The notes under the pieces were generated by a model, which had not been told where the DNA came from, ran no database searches, and was given only the letters and a program-made list of their open reading frames with translations. A DNA stretch of 64,000 bases, taken from assembly GCF_003057745.1 (NCBI RefSeq), contig NZ_QBJD02000017.1:1-64000 (forward strand), read 5' to 3'. The translations under genes and the position numbers were made by a program. Positions 22,310-33,157 of the stretch are shown here, one piece after another. Source of the DNA: Enterobacter sp. RIT418. GTDB lineage: Bacteria; Pseudomonadota; Gammaproteobacteria; Enterobacterales; Enterobacteriaceae. Numbering within the stretch: the first letter of the stretch is position 1; each line of letters starts with the position of its first letter.

Positions 22310-23629
22310 GTGCAACAGATAGCCCGCTCTGTCGCTCTGGCATTTAACAATCTGCCGCGTCCCCATCGCGTTATGCTGGGGTCGCTTACCGTTCTCACAC
22401 TTGCGGTCGCCGTCTGGCGGCCGTATGTGTACCACCCCAGTTCTGCCCCTATCATCAAGACGATCGAGCTTGAAAAGAGCGAGATTCGTTCACTTTTGCC
22501 TGAGGCCAGTGAGCCAATCGATCAGGCCGCGCAGGAAGACGAAGCGATTCCTCAGGACGAGCTGGATGATAAAACCGCCAACGAAGCGGGCATCCACGAG
22601 TATGTCGTCTCAACGGGCGATACCTTAAGCAGCGTGCTCAACCAGTACGGCATCGAGATGGGTGATATCAGCCAGCTTGCCGCCTCGGATAAAGAGCTGC
22701 GTAACCTGAAAATTGGTCAGCAGCTGTCCTGGACCTTGACCGCAGACGGTGATTTACAGCGTCTGACCTGGGAAATGTCTCGTCGCGAAACGCGCACCTA
22801 CGATCGCACTGCAAACGGTTTCAAGATGACCAGCGAGATGCAGCAGGGCGACTGGGTCAATAGCGTGATGAAAGGCACCGTTGGCGGAAGCTTTGTTGCC
22901 AGCGCGCGCGATGCTGGCCTGACGAGCGCTGAAATCAGCTCGGTGATCCGGGCGATGCAGTGGCAGATGGACTTCCGCAAGCTGAAAAAAGGCGATCAGT
23001 TCTCCGTTTTGATGTCCCGAGAAATGCTCGACGGTAAGCGCGAGCAGAGCCAGCTGCTGGGCGTGCGCCTGCGTTCAGACGGTAAAGATTATTATGCCGT
23101 TCGCGCAGAGGATGGCAAATTCTACGATCGGAACGGTACCGGTCTGGCGAAGGGCTTCCTGCGCTTCCCGACGGCGAAGCAGTTCCGCATCTCTTCCAAC
23201 TTTAACCCGCGTCGTCTCAACCCGGTCACCGGGCGCGTCGCGCCGCATCGAGGCGTAGACTTCGCCATGCCGCAGGGGACGCCTGTGCTGGCGGTAGGCG
23301 ATGGTGAAGTGGTTGTTGCGAAACGTAGCGGTGCGGCAGGTTACTACGTGGCGGTTCGTCATGGTCGTACCTATACCACCCGCTATATGCACCTGCGCAA
23401 GCTGCTGGTGAAGCCGGGCCAGAAGGTGAAGCGTGGCGATCGCATCGCGCTTTCGGGCAATACCGGGCGTTCGACCGGGCCACATCTGCACTATGAGGTG
23501 TGGATCAACCAGCAGGCGGTGAACCCGCTGACGGCGAAACTGCCGCGCACCGAAGGCCTGACGGGTAAAGATCGTTCCGAATACCTGGCGCAGGTAAAAG
23601 AGGTTCTGCCGCAGCTGCGCTTCGACTAA
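22310..23629 (+). CDS. mepM: Murein DD-endopeptidase MepM
   Basis: M23 metallo-endopeptidase that cuts D-Ala-mDAP crosslinks to allow insertion of new peptidoglycan. The 439-residue protein starts at GTG 22310, 15 bases after znuA. It has an N-terminal membrane anchor (about 21-38), a LysM domain (YVVSTGDTLSSVLNQYG, about 97-113), a helical region, and the C-terminal M23 domain with zinc ligands in HRGVDFAMP (about 314-318) and GPHLHYEVW (about 390). An intrinsic terminator follows. Confidence 0.97.
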   Translation: MQQIARSVALAFNNLPRPHRVMLGSLTVLTLAVAVWRPYVYHPSSAPIIKTIELEKSEIRSLLPEASEPIDQAAQEDEAIPQDELDDKTANEAGIHEYVVSTGDTLSSVLNQYGIEMGDISQLAASDKELRNLKIGQQLSWTLTADGDLQRLTWEMSRRETRTYDRTANGFKMTSEMQQGDWVNSVMKGTVGGSFVASARDAGLTSAEISSVIRAMQWQMDFRKLKKGDQFSVLMSREMLDGKREQSQLLGVRLRSDGKDYYAVRAEDGKFYDRNGTGLAKGFLRFPTAKQFRISSNFNPRRLNPVTGRVAPHRGVDFAMPQGTPVLAVGDGEVVVAKRSGAAGYYVAVRHGRTYTTRYMHLRKLLVKPGQKVKRGDRIALSGNTGRSTGPHLHYEVWINQQAVNPLTAKLPRTEGLTGKDRSEYLAQVKEVLPQLRFD

Positions 23630-23647
23630 GCCCTGAATTTAATCATA

Positions 23648-23680
23648 AAGCCGGCCTCTCATTGCGCCGGCTTTTTCTTT
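23648..23680 (+). terminator. mepM terminator
   Basis: The stem AAGCCGGC...GCGCCGGCTT ends in TTTCTTTT, starting 19 bases after the mepM stop. Confidence 0.88.
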
Positions 23681-23746
23681 TGTGTGCGAGCCACTGCCTC
23701 GCTACACTATTGCCATATATTTGCGTCACCAGACCCTGGAACCAGC

Positions 23747-24718
23747 ATGGAACCCAAAAAAAATAATAGTGAATACATTCCTGAGTTTGAAAAATCATTT
23801 CGCCATCCGCGCAACTGGGGCTCGTGGCTGGGCGTGTATGCCTTTGCGGGTATTGCTTTGCTGCCCGCCGCCGTGCGCGATCCGGTGCTGGGTAAAATCG
23901 GCCGCATCGCCGGGCGTTTAGGCAAAAGCGCGCGCCGCCGGGCGCAGATCAATTTGTACTACTGTTTCCCTGAAAAAAGCGACGCCGAGCGCGAGGCAAT
24001 CATTGATGAGATGTATACAACCGCGCCGCAGGCGATGGCGATGATGGCCGAGCTGGCGCTGCGCGGGCCGGAAAAGATCGTTAACCGCGTCGACTGGAAA
24101 GGGCTGGAAATCATCGAAGAGATGCGCCGCAACGATGAAAAGGTGATTTTCCTCGTGCCGCACGGCTGGGGCGTGGATATTCCTGCGATGCTGATGGCGT
24201 CCCAGGGCCAGAAAATGGCGGCGATGTTCCACAACCAGGGAAATAAAATCTTCGATTTCGTCTGGAATACGGTTCGCCGCCGCTTCGGCGGGCGCCTGCA
24301 CGCGCGCAACGACGGCATTAAGCCGTTTATCCAGTCCGTGCGACAGGGATACTGGGGCTACTATCTGCCGGACCAGGATCACGGCCCCGAGCACAGCGAG
24401 TTTGTCGATTTCTTCGCCACCTATAAAGCGACGCTGCCCGCCATTGGCCGTCTGATGAAAGTGTGCCGCGCCCGCGTCATTCCGCTATTCCCGGTTTACG
24501 ACGGTAAAACTCATCGTCTGAGCATTGAGGTGCGTCCGCCGATGGACGATCTGCTGACCGCAGACGATAACACTATCGCGCGTCGGATGAATGAAGAGGT
24601 CGAGATTCTGGTAGGGCCGCATACCGAACAGTACACGTGGATATTGAAGTTGCTCAAAACGCGCAAGCCGGGCGAAACGGAGCCGTACAAGCGCAACGAA
24701 CTGTTCCCGAAGAAATAA
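23747..24718 (+). CDS. lpxM: Lipid A myristoyltransferase LpxM (MsbB)
   Basis: Inner-membrane acyltransferase that adds the last secondary acyl chain to Kdo2-lipid A. The ATG at 23747 gives 323 residues, the E. coli length; the frame is open 21 codons further upstream but without a site or conservation. It has an N-terminal hydrophobic anchor (about 24-44) and the H-x4-D catalytic motif in [12 protein letters not shown] near residue 140. It is convergent with pykA, with a REP-like repeat between. Confidence 0.96.
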   Translation: MEPKKNNSEYIPEFEKSFRHPRNWGSWLGVYAFAGIALLPAAVRDPVLGKIGRIAGRLGKSARRRAQINLYYCFPEKSDAEREAIIDEMYTTAPQAMAMMAELALRGPEKIVNRVDWKGLEIIEEMRRNDEKVIFLVPHGWGVDIPAMLMASQGQKMAAMFHNQGNKIFDFVWNTVRRRFGGRLHARNDGIKPFIQSVRQGYWGYYLPDQDHGPEHSEFVDFFATYKATLPAIGRLMKVCRARVIPLFPVYDGKTHRLSIEVRPPMDDLLTADDNTIARRMNEEVEILVGPHTEQYTWILKLLKTRKPGETEPYKRNELFPKK

Positions 24719-24734
24719 AATTTCCCCTCACGTT

Positions 24735-24764
24735 GCCCCTCTCCCCAGCGGGGGAGAGGGGGGC
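24735..24764. repeat. REP-like palindromic repeat (copy 3)
   Basis: GCCCCTCTCCCC-AGC-GGGGGAGAGGGG is a strong palindrome of the same family as the copies at 10353 and 19685, here between lpxM and pykA. Confidence 0.75.
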
Positions 24765-24769
24765 GTACG

Positions 24770-26212
24770 TTATTCGACGGTCAATACGCGGGTGGTGTTG
24801 GTTGAGCCGATGGTGCTCATCACGTCGCCCTGGGTCACGATGACGATATCACCGGACACCAGATAGCCCTTGTCGCGCAGCAGGTTAACGGCGTCGTGCG
24901 CGGCGGCTACGCCGTCATTGGTGCTGTCGAAGTGAACCGGCGTCACGCCGCGGTATAGCGCCGTCAGGTTAAGCGTGCGCTCGTGGCGAGACATCGCAAA
25001 GATCGGCAGGCCGGAACTGATGCGCGACGTCATCAGCGCGGTGCGGCCTGACTCGGTCATGGTAATAATCGCGGTCACGCCTTTCAGGTGGTTAGCGGCA
25101 TACATTGCGGACATCGCAATCGCTTCTTCCACGTTGTCGAACTGGATGTCCAGGCGGTGTTTAGAGACGTTGATGCTTGGGATTTTTTCAGCGCCCAGGC
25201 ACACGCGCGCCATTGCCGCGACGGTTTCCGCCGGGTACTGGCCCGCCGCCGTTTCCGCAGACAGCATCACCGCATCGGTACCGTCAAGCACGGCGTTCGC
25301 CACGTCCATCACTTCCGCACGCGTTGGCATTGGGTTGGTGATCATCGACTCCATCATCTGGGTCGCGGTGATCACGGCGCGGTTCAGCTGGCGCGCGCGG
25401 CGGATCAAGGCTTTCTGAATGCCGACAAGCTCAGGGTCACCGATTTCAACGCCGAGGTCACCGCGGGCAACCATGACTACGTCGGACGCCAGGATTACGT
25501 CGTCCATCGCGTCCTGATCGCAGACGGCTTCCGCGCGCTCAACCTTGGCCACAATTTTGGCATCGCAGCCTGCGTCGCGCGCCAGGCGGCGGGCGTAGTT
25601 CAGATCTTCACCGCAGCGAGGGAAGGAGACGGCCAGGTAATCCACACCGATTTGCGCCGCGGTGACGATGTCCGCTTTGTCTTTCTCGGTCAGCGCTTCC
25701 GCTGAAAGGCCGCCGCCGAGCTTGTTAATGCCTTTGTTGTTGGAAAGCGGGCCGCCGACGGTCACTTCGGTAAAGACCTTCATCCCCTGAACTTCAAGCA
25801 CTTTCAGCTGTACGCGCCCATCGTCGAGCAGCAGGATGTCGCCGGGCACAACGTCAGCCGGCAGGCCTTTATAGTCGATACCGACTTTCTCTTTATCACC
25901 TTCGCCTTTGCTCAGGTTGGCGTCCAGCAGGAATTTATCGCCAATGTTGAGAAAAACTTTGCCTTCTTTAAACGTGGAAACGCGAATTTTGGGACCCTGA
26001 AGGTCGCCGAGGATCGCGACGTGACGGCCCAGTTTTGCCGCAATCTCACGGACTTTATCGGCACGTAACTTATGGTCTTCTGGCGTACCGTGAGAGAAGT
26101 TCATTCGCACCACGTTGGCGCCTGCGGCGATAATTTTTTCGAGGTTATTATCGCGGTCGGTGGCCGGGCCTAAGGTGGTGACGATCTTGGTTCTGCGAAG
26201 CCTTCTGGACAT
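24770..26212 (-). CDS. pykA: Pyruvate kinase II (AMP-activated type)
   Basis: Converts phosphoenolpyruvate and ADP to pyruvate and ATP. The 480-residue protein from the ATG at 26212 ([11 protein letters not shown]) matches the PykA type over its length; codons upstream to 26281 are not conserved. Visible are the substrate and metal region [12 protein letters not shown] and the segment [12 protein letters not shown]. It lies next to hexR, whose product represses central sugar genes. Confidence 0.97.
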   Translation of the reverse strand: MSRRLRRTKIVTTLGPATDRDNNLEKIIAAGANVVRMNFSHGTPEDHKLRADKVREIAAKLGRHVAILGDLQGPKIRVSTFKEGKVFLNIGDKFLLDANLSKGEGDKEKVGIDYKGLPADVVPGDILLLDDGRVQLKVLEVQGMKVFTEVTVGGPLSNNKGINKLGGGLSAEALTEKDKADIVTAAQIGVDYLAVSFPRCGEDLNYARRLARDAGCDAKIVAKVERAEAVCDQDAMDDVILASDVVMVARGDLGVEIGDPELVGIQKALIRRARQLNRAVITATQMMESMITNPMPTRAEVMDVANAVLDGTDAVMLSAETAAGQYPAETVAAMARVCLGAEKIPSINVSKHRLDIQFDNVEEAIAMSAMYAANHLKGVTAIITMTESGRTALMTSRISSGLPIFAMSRHERTLNLTALYRGVTPVHFDSTNDGVAAAHDAVNLLRDKGYLVSGDIVIVTQGDVMSTIGSTNTTRVLTVE

Positions 26213-26335
26213 GTAATACTCCGTTGACTGAAACAACTTTGGTGTTGCGTGAACATTGAATCGATCTTCTTTCTGCTGCAAGGCAGCAGGGAACTGACCG
26301 GATGCCGTGAATCGTTACAACTTAGTTATTAACTA

Positions 26336-27205
26336 TTAGGATATATCGCTCTTTATAAGCAATTCTTTATCAAAACGCGATTCCTTAAGCGCTTCTTTGA
26401 CCCGCTTCAAGTTATCTCTGAATTTTGCGCCGCGTCGTAAGGTAAAACCGGTCGCCAGCACGTCGATGACCGTCAGCTGCGCCAGGCGGGACACCATCGG
26501 CATATACATGTCGGTGTCTTCCGGCACGTCCAGGGTGATGGCCAGGGTCGCTTCCCGCGCCAGCGGCGTGCCCGCGGTGGTCAGGGCAATAACCATCGCA
26601 TCGTTTTCACGCGCCAGCTGTGCCAGCTCAACCTGGCTTTTGGTTCGTCCGGTATGAGAAATCAGTACTACAACGTCATCCTCGCTACAGTTCATACAGC
26701 TCATGCGTTGCAGGACAATGTCATCAGAATAGATAACCGGCACGTTAAAGCGGAAGAATTTGTTCATGGCATCATGCGCCACGGCGGCAGAGGAGCCCAG
26801 GCCAAAGAACGCGATGCGTTTAGCCTGCGTCAGCAAATCGACGGCGCGATTCACCGCGCTCATATCCAGCGACTGACGAACGTGGTCGAGCGTTGCCATG
26901 GCGGATTCAAAAATTTTTGCGGTATAGGCATCAACGCTGTCGTCTTCATCCACGTTGCGATTAACATACGGGGTGCCGTTTGCCAGACTTTGTGCCAGAT
27001 GCAGTTTAAAATCCGGGAAGCCGCGGGTTTCCATGCTCCGGCAGAACCGGTTAACCGTGGGTTCGCTGACGCCTGACTCCTGCGCCAAAGCGGCGATGCT
27101 TGAATGAATGGCCTGCGCGGGAGAGGCGAGAATAACTTCAGCCACTTTTCGCTCGGATTTGCTAAGGTGTTCCAGTTGAAACTGAATTTTTTCCAGCATG
27201 TTCAT
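26336..27205 (-). CDS. hexR: HexR, RpiR-family transcriptional regulator of hexose catabolism
   Basis: DNA-binding repressor responding to the Entner-Doudoroff intermediate KDPG; in enterobacteria it controls zwf and edd-eda. From the ATG at 27205 (MNMLEK) the protein has 289 residues. The N-terminal RpiR helix-turn-helix is visible (SGVSEPTVNRFCRSM, about 47-61), followed by a SIS sugar-phosphate-binding domain (IAFFGLGSSAAVAHD; VLISHTGRTKSQVEL). It is divergent from zwf and a good HexR palindrome lies in front of zwf. An ATG one codon upstream (27208) is an alternative start. Confidence 0.96.
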   Translation of the reverse strand: MNMLEKIQFQLEHLSKSERKVAEVILASPAQAIHSSIAALAQESGVSEPTVNRFCRSMETRGFPDFKLHLAQSLANGTPYVNRNVDEDDSVDAYTAKIFESAMATLDHVRQSLDMSAVNRAVDLLTQAKRIAFFGLGSSAAVAHDAMNKFFRFNVPVIYSDDIVLQRMSCMNCSEDDVVVLISHTGRTKSQVELAQLARENDAMVIALTTAGTPLAREATLAITLDVPEDTDMYMPMVSRLAQLTVIDVLATGFTLRRGAKFRDNLKRVKEALKESRFDKELLIKSDIS

Positions 27206-27441
27206 CATTAACACGGCGCTCGTGGGGACAAAACGATTTCATCTATAGATGAAATGTTGATTCGATTTAGCCGATATTACCCCTGTGGCCTCTTTATAGG
27301 GTATCAGGCGACACGAAAAGGTGTTGTTTTTTTTCATAACTTGATCGCTGTCGGGTTTTACAGAAGCGTGACGGAGCAAAGAATAAACGGATTGGTGCGG
27401 CATTTCCGCCCCGCATGCGCCGGACGGGCAAAAAATCGCGT

Positions 27442-27461
27442 TATCGCACGCGACGTTAAGC
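27442..27461 (+). promoter_or_regulatory. SoxS/MarA/Rob box of zwf
   Basis: TATCGCACGCGACGTTAAGC contains the GCAC core and downstream AA of the SoxS/MarA/Rob pattern and lies in the same context as the soxbox of E. coli zwf (GCGTTATCGCAC...TAAGCG). It would link NADPH production to superoxide stress. Confidence 0.65.
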
Positions 27462-27502
27462 GCTAATGGTTTCGGGAATGACGTAAAAGCAGTACAGTGC
27501 AT

Positions 27503-27517
27503 TGTAATAAAATTACA
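27503..27517. promoter_or_regulatory. HexR operator of zwf
   Basis: TGTAATAAAATTACA is a 15-base near-palindrome matching the HexR operator pattern (TGTARTNNNATTACA), 46 bases before the zwf ATG and downstream of the likely promoter, fitting repression. Confidence 0.8.
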
Positions 27518-27563
27518 ACGATACCTGGCAAAAGCACCAGGTTATCCAACTGAGGAGAATGAC

Positions 27564-29039
27564 ATGGCGGTAACGCAAACAGCCCAGGCATGTGACCTGG
27601 TCATTTTCGGCGCGAAAGGCGACCTTGCACGCCGGAAATTGCTGCCTTCCCTGTACCAACTGGAGAAAGCGGGCCAACTTCATCCGGATACCCGCATCCT
27701 GGGCGTAGGGCGCGCCGACTGGGACAAGGACGCGTATACAAAAATCGTGCGCGAAGCGCTCGAAACCTTCATGAAAGAGAAAATTGACGAAGCGCTGTGG
27801 GATACGCTGAGCGGACGTCTCGATTTCTGTAACCTGGACGTTAACGACGTGAAGGCGTTTAAACGCCTGGGCGACATGCTCGACCAGAAAAACCGCGTTA
27901 CCATTAACTATTTTGCCATGCCGCCAAGCACCTTCGGCGCGATTTGCAAAGGCCTGGGCGAAGCGAAGCTCAACGCTAAGCCAGCGCGCGTGGTGATGGA
28001 AAAACCGCTGGGCACGTCGCTTGCCACCTCTCGCGAAATCAACGATCAGGTCGGTGAATATTTCGAAGAGTGCCAGGTTTACCGTATCGACCACTATCTC
28101 GGCAAAGAGACGGTGCTGAACCTGCTGGCGCTGCGTTTTGCCAACTCCCTGTTCGTGAACAACTGGGATAACCGCACCATCGACCACGTGGAAATTACCG
28201 TGGCGGAAGAGGTGGGTATCGAAGGGCGCTGGGGCTATTTTGACCAGGCCGGCCAGATGCGCGACATGATCCAGAACCACCTGCTGCAAATCCTGTGCAT
28301 GATCGCCATGTCTCCGCCGTCCGACCTGACGGCAGACAGCATCCGCGACGCCAAGGTGAAAGTGCTCAAATCACTGCGCCGCATTGACCGCTCAAACGTT
28401 CGCGAGAAAACCGTGCGCGGTCAGTACACCTCCGGATTTGCCCAGGGCAAAAAAGTGCCGGGCTACCTGGAAGAAGAGGGCGCCAACAAGGCCAGCAATA
28501 CCGAGACGTTTGTGGCGATCCGCGTTGATATCGACGACTGGCGCTGGGCGGGCGTACCGTTCTACCTGCGCACCGGCAAGCGTCTGCCGACCAAATGCTC
28601 CGAAGTCGTGGTCTATTTCAAAAACCCAGAGCTGAACCTCTTCAAAGAGTCCTGGCAGGAGCTGCCGCAGAACAAGCTCACCATCCGCCTGCAGCCGGAC
28701 GAGGGCGTGGATATTCAGATCCTGAACAAAGTTCCGGGCCTGGATCACAAGCACAACCTGCAGACCACCAAGCTGGACCTGAGCTATTCCGAGACCTTCA
28801 ATCAGACGCACCTGGCCGACGCCTACGAGCGCCTGCTGCTGGAGACCATGCGCGGCATTCAGGCGCTGTTTGTTCGCCGTGACGAAGTGGAAGAGGCGTG
28901 GAAGTGGGTTGACTCCATCACCGAAGCCTGGGCTGCCGACCAGGATGCGCCAAAACCGTATCAGGCGGGAACCTGGGGCCCTGTGGCGTCCGTGGCAATG
29001 ATCACCCGTGACGGTCGTTCCTGGAACGAGTTTGAGTAA
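27564..29039 (+). CDS. zwf: Glucose-6-phosphate 1-dehydrogenase
   Basis: First enzyme of the oxidative pentose phosphate and Entner-Doudoroff routes; reduces NADP. The 491-residue length equals E. coli. The cofactor motif ([14 protein letters not shown]) is N-terminal and the active-site signature RIDHYLGKE lies near residue 175. Regulation by SoxS/MarA and HexR is supported by the sites upstream. edd and eda follow after a terminator, giving the zwf-edd-eda cluster. Confidence 0.98.
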   Translation: MAVTQTAQACDLVIFGAKGDLARRKLLPSLYQLEKAGQLHPDTRILGVGRADWDKDAYTKIVREALETFMKEKIDEALWDTLSGRLDFCNLDVNDVKAFKRLGDMLDQKNRVTINYFAMPPSTFGAICKGLGEAKLNAKPARVVMEKPLGTSLATSREINDQVGEYFEECQVYRIDHYLGKETVLNLLALRFANSLFVNNWDNRTIDHVEITVAEEVGIEGRWGYFDQAGQMRDMIQNHLLQILCMIAMSPPSDLTADSIRDAKVKVLKSLRRIDRSNVREKTVRGQYTSGFAQGKKVPGYLEEEGANKASNTETFVAIRVDIDDWRWAGVPFYLRTGKRLPTKCSEVVVYFKNPELNLFKESWQELPQNKLTIRLQPDEGVDIQILNKVPGLDHKHNLQTTKLDLSYSETFNQTHLADAYERLLLETMRGIQALFVRRDEVEEAWKWVDSITEAWAADQDAPKPYQAGTWGPVASVAMITRDGRSWNEFE

Positions 29040-29062
29040 TTGCGCTTTACTCCACAGATATT

Positions 29063-29078
29063 ATTTTACCGGTAACAT
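29063..29078. promoter_or_regulatory. GntR operator ahead of edd
   Basis: ATTTTACCGGTAACAT differs at one base from the GntR consensus ATGTTACCGGTAACAT and contains a perfect TTACCGGTAA core. GntR represses gluconate catabolic genes, including edd-eda, in E. coli. A weak -10 (TAATAT, 29100-29105) follows. Confidence 0.78.
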
Positions 29079-29114
29079 GATCTAACACAGCTAGTGGAAT
29101 AATATTTAAATTTT

Positions 29115-29150
29115 AAGCTCCGCGTGGATTCACCCGCGGAGCTTTTTTTA
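29115..29150 (+). terminator. Intrinsic terminator between zwf and edd
   Basis: The stem AAGCTCCGCG (29115-29124) pairs with CGCGGAGCTT (29135-29144) around a 10-base loop and is followed by T-rich sequence. It is probably the zwf terminator, but it lies downstream of the GntR box and its candidate promoter, so it may also attenuate edd transcripts. Confidence 0.85.
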
Positions 29151-29270
29151 TTACACTGCCGGAAGTGATTTTGCCCCTGAGCTCCGGACATCAAGCGTTT
29201 CAGCGTTGTTAACAACCGTCAGACACTTTGTAGACTCCCGAGCCCGGCCAGATAATTTAGAGGAGCATTT

Positions 29271-31082
29271 ATGAATCCGACATTGTTACGCGTAACACAA
29301 CGCATTATCGAACGCTCGAGAACGACCCGTTCAGCCTACCTCGCCCGCATCGAGCAGGCAAAAAGTGACACCGTTCACCGCTCGCAGCTCGCCTGCGGTA
29401 ACCTGGCCCACGGCTTCGCGGCCTGCCAGGCCGACGATAAAGCCTCGCTGAAGAGCATGCTGCGTAACAATATCGCCATCATCACCTCCTATAATGACAT
29501 GCTTTCCGCGCACCAGCCCTACGAGGCCTATCCGGACATCATCCGTAAAGCTCTGCACAGCGTAAATGCGGTAGGCCAGGTGGCGGGCGGCGTGCCGGCC
29601 ATGTGCGACGGCGTAACCCAGGGGCAGGACGGCATGGAGCTTTCCCTGCTCAGCCGTGAAGTGATCGCGATGTCCGCGGCCGTTGGCCTCTCCCATAACA
29701 TGTTCGACGGCGCGCTCTATCTCGGCGTGTGCGACAAAATTGTCCCGGGGCTGGCGATGGCGGCACTGTCGTTCGGTCATCTTCCGGCGATCTTCGTTCC
29801 GTCCGGCCCGATGGCCAGCGGCCTGCCAAACAAAGAGAAGGTGCGCATTCGCCAGCTGTACGCTGAAGGCAAGGCGGATCGTCAGGCGCTGCTGGAAGCC
29901 GAAGCCGCGTCCTACCACGCGCCGGGAACCTGCACGTTCTACGGCACTGCCAACACCAACCAGATGGTGGTGGAATTTATGGGGATGCAGCTTCCTGGCT
30001 CATCCTTCATTCAGCCGGATGCGCCGCTGCGTAAAACGCTGACCGAGGCCGCCGCGCGTCAGGTTACCCGCCTGACCGGCAACGGCAACGAGTGGATGCC
30101 GCTGGGCAAAATGGTTGACGAGAAAGTTATCGTCAACGGCATCGTGGCGCTGCTGGCAACCGGCGGGTCAACCAACCACACCATGCACCTGGTGGCGATG
30201 GCGCGCGCGGCGGGCATTTTAATCAACTGGGATGACTTCTCCGACATCTCTGCCGTGGTGCCGCTGATGGCGCGCCTGTACCCGAACGGCCCGGCGGACA
30301 TCAACCACTTCCAGGCCGCGGGCGGCGTGCCGGTGCTGATGCGCGAGCTGCTGAAAGGCGGCCTGCTGCATGAAGACGTGAACACGGTGGCCGGATTTGG
30401 CCTGCAGCGTTACACCCTTGAGCCGTGGCTGAATAACGGCGAGCTGGACTGGCGCGAAGGGGCAGAGGCGTCTCTTGACCCGCAGGTCATCGCCACCTTC
30501 GACAAACCGTTCTCCCATCACGGCGGCACGAAGGTGCTGAGCGGCAACCTGGGCCGCGCGGTGATGAAAACCTCTGCGGTGCCGGAAGAGAATCAAATCA
30601 TCGAAGCCCCGGCCGTGGTGTTTGAAAGCCAGCACGACGTTCTGCCCGCGTTTGACGCCGGGCTGCTTGATAAGGATTGCGTAGTGGTGGTGCGTCATCA
30701 GGGGCCGAAAGCGAACGGCATGCCAGAATTACATAAACTTATGCCGCCGCTTGGTGTATTATTGGACCGCCGTTTCAAAATTGCGCTTGTCACCGATGGT
30801 CGCCTCTCTGGCGCATCCGGTAAAGTGCCTTCTGCGATCCACGTGACTCCGGAAGCGTATGACGGCGGCCTGTTGGCGAAGGTTCGCGACGGCGACATGA
30901 TTCGCGTGAACGGCCAGACGGGCGAACTTACCCTGCTGGTCGATGACGCTGAGCTGGCTGCGCGTCAGCCACATATTCCTGACCTGAGCGCGTCACGCGT
31001 GGGCACCGGACGCGAAATGTTCAGTGCGCTGCGTGAGAAGCTGTCCGGCGCGGAGCAGGGCGCAACCTGTATGACGTTTTAA
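29271..31082 (+). CDS. edd: 6-phosphogluconate dehydratase
   Basis: Entner-Doudoroff enzyme converting 6-phosphogluconate to KDPG. The 603-residue protein belongs to the IlvD/Edd family. Iron-sulfur cluster cysteines are expected in [15 protein letters not shown] and [12 protein letters not shown], all present. Other family segments are [10 protein letters not shown] and [12 protein letters not shown]. The start at 29271 follows AGAGGAGC. It is co-transcribed with eda (39-base gap). Confidence 0.98.
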   Translation: MNPTLLRVTQRIIERSRTTRSAYLARIEQAKSDTVHRSQLACGNLAHGFAACQADDKASLKSMLRNNIAIITSYNDMLSAHQPYEAYPDIIRKALHSVNAVGQVAGGVPAMCDGVTQGQDGMELSLLSREVIAMSAAVGLSHNMFDGALYLGVCDKIVPGLAMAALSFGHLPAIFVPSGPMASGLPNKEKVRIRQLYAEGKADRQALLEAEAASYHAPGTCTFYGTANTNQMVVEFMGMQLPGSSFIQPDAPLRKTLTEAAARQVTRLTGNGNEWMPLGKMVDEKVIVNGIVALLATGGSTNHTMHLVAMARAAGILINWDDFSDISAVVPLMARLYPNGPADINHFQAAGGVPVLMRELLKGGLLHEDVNTVAGFGLQRYTLEPWLNNGELDWREGAEASLDPQVIATFDKPFSHHGGTKVLSGNLGRAVMKTSAVPEENQIIEAPAVVFESQHDVLPAFDAGLLDKDCVVVVRHQGPKANGMPELHKLMPPLGVLLDRRFKIALVTDGRLSGASGKVPSAIHVTPEAYDGGLLAKVRDGDMIRVNGQTGELTLLVDDAELAARQPHIPDLSASRVGTGREMFSALREKLSGAEQGATCMTF

Positions 31083-31121
31083 GACGACGTGATTTAATCG
31101 ATCTGGCGAGAGAAAACTCTG

Positions 31122-31763
31122 ATGAAAAACTGGAAAACAAGTGCAGAAGCAATCCTGACCACTGGCCCTGTCGTGCCGGTTATCGTGGTGAATAAACTGG
31201 AGCACGCCGTTCCGATGGCGAAAGCCCTGGTTGCCGGCGGCGTGCGCGTGCTGGAAGTGACGCTGCGCACCGCCTGCGCGATGGACGCCATCCGCGCTAT
31301 CGCCAAAGAGGTGCCGGACGCCATTATCGGGGCGGGTACGGTACTGAACGCCCAGCAGCTGGCGGACGTGACCGAAGCCGGCGCGCAGTTTGCGATTAGC
31401 CCGGGCCTGACCGAGCCGCTGCTGAAAGCGGCCACCGAAGGCACCATTCCCCTGATCCCGGGCATCAGCACCGTTTCTGAACTGATGCTGGGCATGGACT
31501 ACGGCCTGAAGGAGTTCAAATTCTTCCCGGCGGAAGCGAACGGCGGCACCAAGGCGCTGCAGGCGATCGCGGGTCCATTCTCTCAGGTGCGTTTCTGCCC
31601 GACCGGCGGCATCTCTCCGGCCAACTACCGCGACTATCTGGCGCTGAAAAGCGTGCTGTGCATCGGCGGCTCGTGGCTGGTTCCGGCGGATGCGCTGGAA
31701 GCCGGCGACTGGGACCGCATTACTAAGCTGGCTCGCGAAGCGGTTGAAGGCGCGAAGCAGTAA
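31122..31763 (+). CDS. eda: KHG/KDPG aldolase
   Basis: Cleaves KDPG to pyruvate and glyceraldehyde 3-phosphate, and also acts on keto-hydroxyglutarate. The 213-residue TIM-barrel protein has the Schiff-base lysine in [15 protein letters not shown] near residue 133. It ends both the Entner-Doudoroff pathway (with Edd) and the pectin/hexuronate pathway (via KdgK), which makes it the metabolic sink for the transporter/GH105 pair at 4143-6870. A bidirectional terminator separates it from purT. Confidence 0.98.
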   Translation: MKNWKTSAEAILTTGPVVPVIVVNKLEHAVPMAKALVAGGVRVLEVTLRTACAMDAIRAIAKEVPDAIIGAGTVLNAQQLADVTEAGAQFAISPGLTEPLLKAATEGTIPLIPGISTVSELMLGMDYGLKEFKFFPAEANGGTKALQAIAGPFSQVRFCPTGGISPANYRDYLALKSVLCIGGSWLVPADALEAGDWDRITKLAREAVEGAKQ

Positions 31764-31778
31764 GCGACCCTTATGCGT

Positions 31779-31810
31779 AAAAAAAACGGGCCAAGCGGCC
31801 CGTTTTTTTA
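31779..31810. terminator. Bidirectional terminator between eda and purT
   Basis: The stem ACGGGCC-AAGC-GGCCCGT is flanked by A-rich and T-rich tracts. The purT stop codon overlaps its right edge. Confidence 0.9.
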
Positions 31811-32986
31811 TCCCGCAACCTTAACGGCTGCAGCGGCCGCTTTGGCTCTCGCCACCGCATCGTCAACGTTTTCTCCCGTCGCCAGCGCCACGCCCAGACG
31901 GCGCGCGCCGTCGATCTCCGGCTTGCCGAACAGGCGCAGCTGCAAACCTGCGCCGACCGCGCCGTCAACGCCATCAAACGTGACGTTCTGGCTGGTCAGC
32001 TGCGGCAGGATCACCGCCGATGCGGCCGGACCATACTGGCGAATGCCGCCAACGGGCAGGCCGAGGAAGGCGCGCACGTGCAGGGCGAACTCGGAAAGAT
32101 CCTGCGAAATCAGCGTCACCATCCCGGTATCGTGCGGGCGAGGAGAAACCTCGCTGAAAATCACCTCGTCGCCGCAGACGAACAGCTCAACGCCGAACAG
32201 GCCGTAGCCGCCGAGCGCCAGCACGGTCTTGCGGGCAATCTCCTGCGCGCGCTCCAGCGCCAGATCGCTCATCCGCTGCGGCTGCCAGGATTCACGGTAG
32301 TCGCCGTCTTCCTGACGGTGGCCGATAGGCTCGCAGAAGTGAACGCCGTCGATCGCGCTGACGGTCAGCAGGGTGATTTCGAAGTCAAACTTCACGACGC
32401 CTTCCACAATTACGCGTCCGGCTCCGGCGCGCCCGCCCTGCTGCGCATAGTCCCAGGCCTTATCAAGCTGCGTCATATCGCGAACAAAGCTCTGCCCCTT
32501 ACCGGACGAACTCATGACCGGCTTAATGATGCACGGGTAGCCAATTTCACTGACCGCCTGCACGAACTCTTCTTTATTTCCGGCGAAATGGTAGCGGGAG
32601 GTCGGCAGCGCCAGCTCTTCGGCAGCCAGCCGCCGAATGCCCTCGCGGTTCATGGTGAGCTTCGCGGCGTTCGCGGTGGGTACCACGCGCTGGCCTTCCT
32701 GCTCAAGCGCCACCAGCGTGTCGGTGGCAATCGCTTCGATTTCCGGCACGACGAAATCAGGCTTCTCCTGTGCGATCAGCGCGCGCAGGGCATCACCGTC
32801 GAGCATATTAACAACGTGCGAGCGGTGGGCAACGTGCATGGCGGGCGCGTCGGCATAGCGGTCTACGGCAATGACCTCTACGCCCAGGCGCTGGCACTCA
32901 ATGGCAACCTCTTTGCCTAGTTCACCCGATCCTAACAGCATGACGCGCGTGGCGGCAGGGCGCAGCGCAGTTCCTAAACGAGTCAT
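31808..32986 (-). CDS. purT: Formate-dependent GAR transformylase PurT
   Basis: ATP-grasp enzyme that makes formyl-GAR from GAR, formate and ATP in purine synthesis. The 392-residue length equals E. coli. The N-terminal nucleotide-fold motif [12 protein letters not shown] and the ATP-grasp segment [13 protein letters not shown] are visible. A perfect-looking PurR operator lies 34 bases upstream of the start. In E. coli yebG and yebF lie next to it; they are absent here. Confidence 0.97.
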   Translation of the reverse strand: MTRLGTALRPAATRVMLLGSGELGKEVAIECQRLGVEVIAVDRYADAPAMHVAHRSHVVNMLDGDALRALIAQEKPDFVVPEIEAIATDTLVALEQEGQRVVPTANAAKLTMNREGIRRLAAEELALPTSRYHFAGNKEEFVQAVSEIGYPCIIKPVMSSSGKGQSFVRDMTQLDKAWDYAQQGGRAGAGRVIVEGVVKFDFEITLLTVSAIDGVHFCEPIGHRQEDGDYRESWQPQRMSDLALERAQEIARKTVLALGGYGLFGVELFVCGDEVIFSEVSPRPHDTGMVTLISQDLSEFALHVRAFLGLPVGGIRQYGPAASAVILPQLTSQNVTFDGVDGAVGAGLQLRLFGKPEIDGARRLGVALATGENVDDAVARAKAAAAAVKVAG

Positions 32987-33019
32987 AGCATCTCCCTAAA
33001 AAAGTTGCGCGCAGTATAA

Positions 33020-33035
33020 ACGAAAACGTTTGCGT
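33020..33035. promoter_or_regulatory. PurR operator of purT
   Basis: ACGAAAACGTTTGCGT fits the PurR consensus (ACGCAAACGTTTTCGT on either strand) with a perfect AACGTT centre. It sits just upstream of purT. Confidence 0.85.
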
Positions 33036-33157
33036 ATGTCATGGCTGCACATGGGCAATGGTGAGAGGAAATTTGCGCTTCTTTAGCGCAACCAGACATT
33101 TCCTGACGTCCGCTCGCATAGGCTGTGATCGTTAATCACCGTTAAGTGAGGGAAGTC

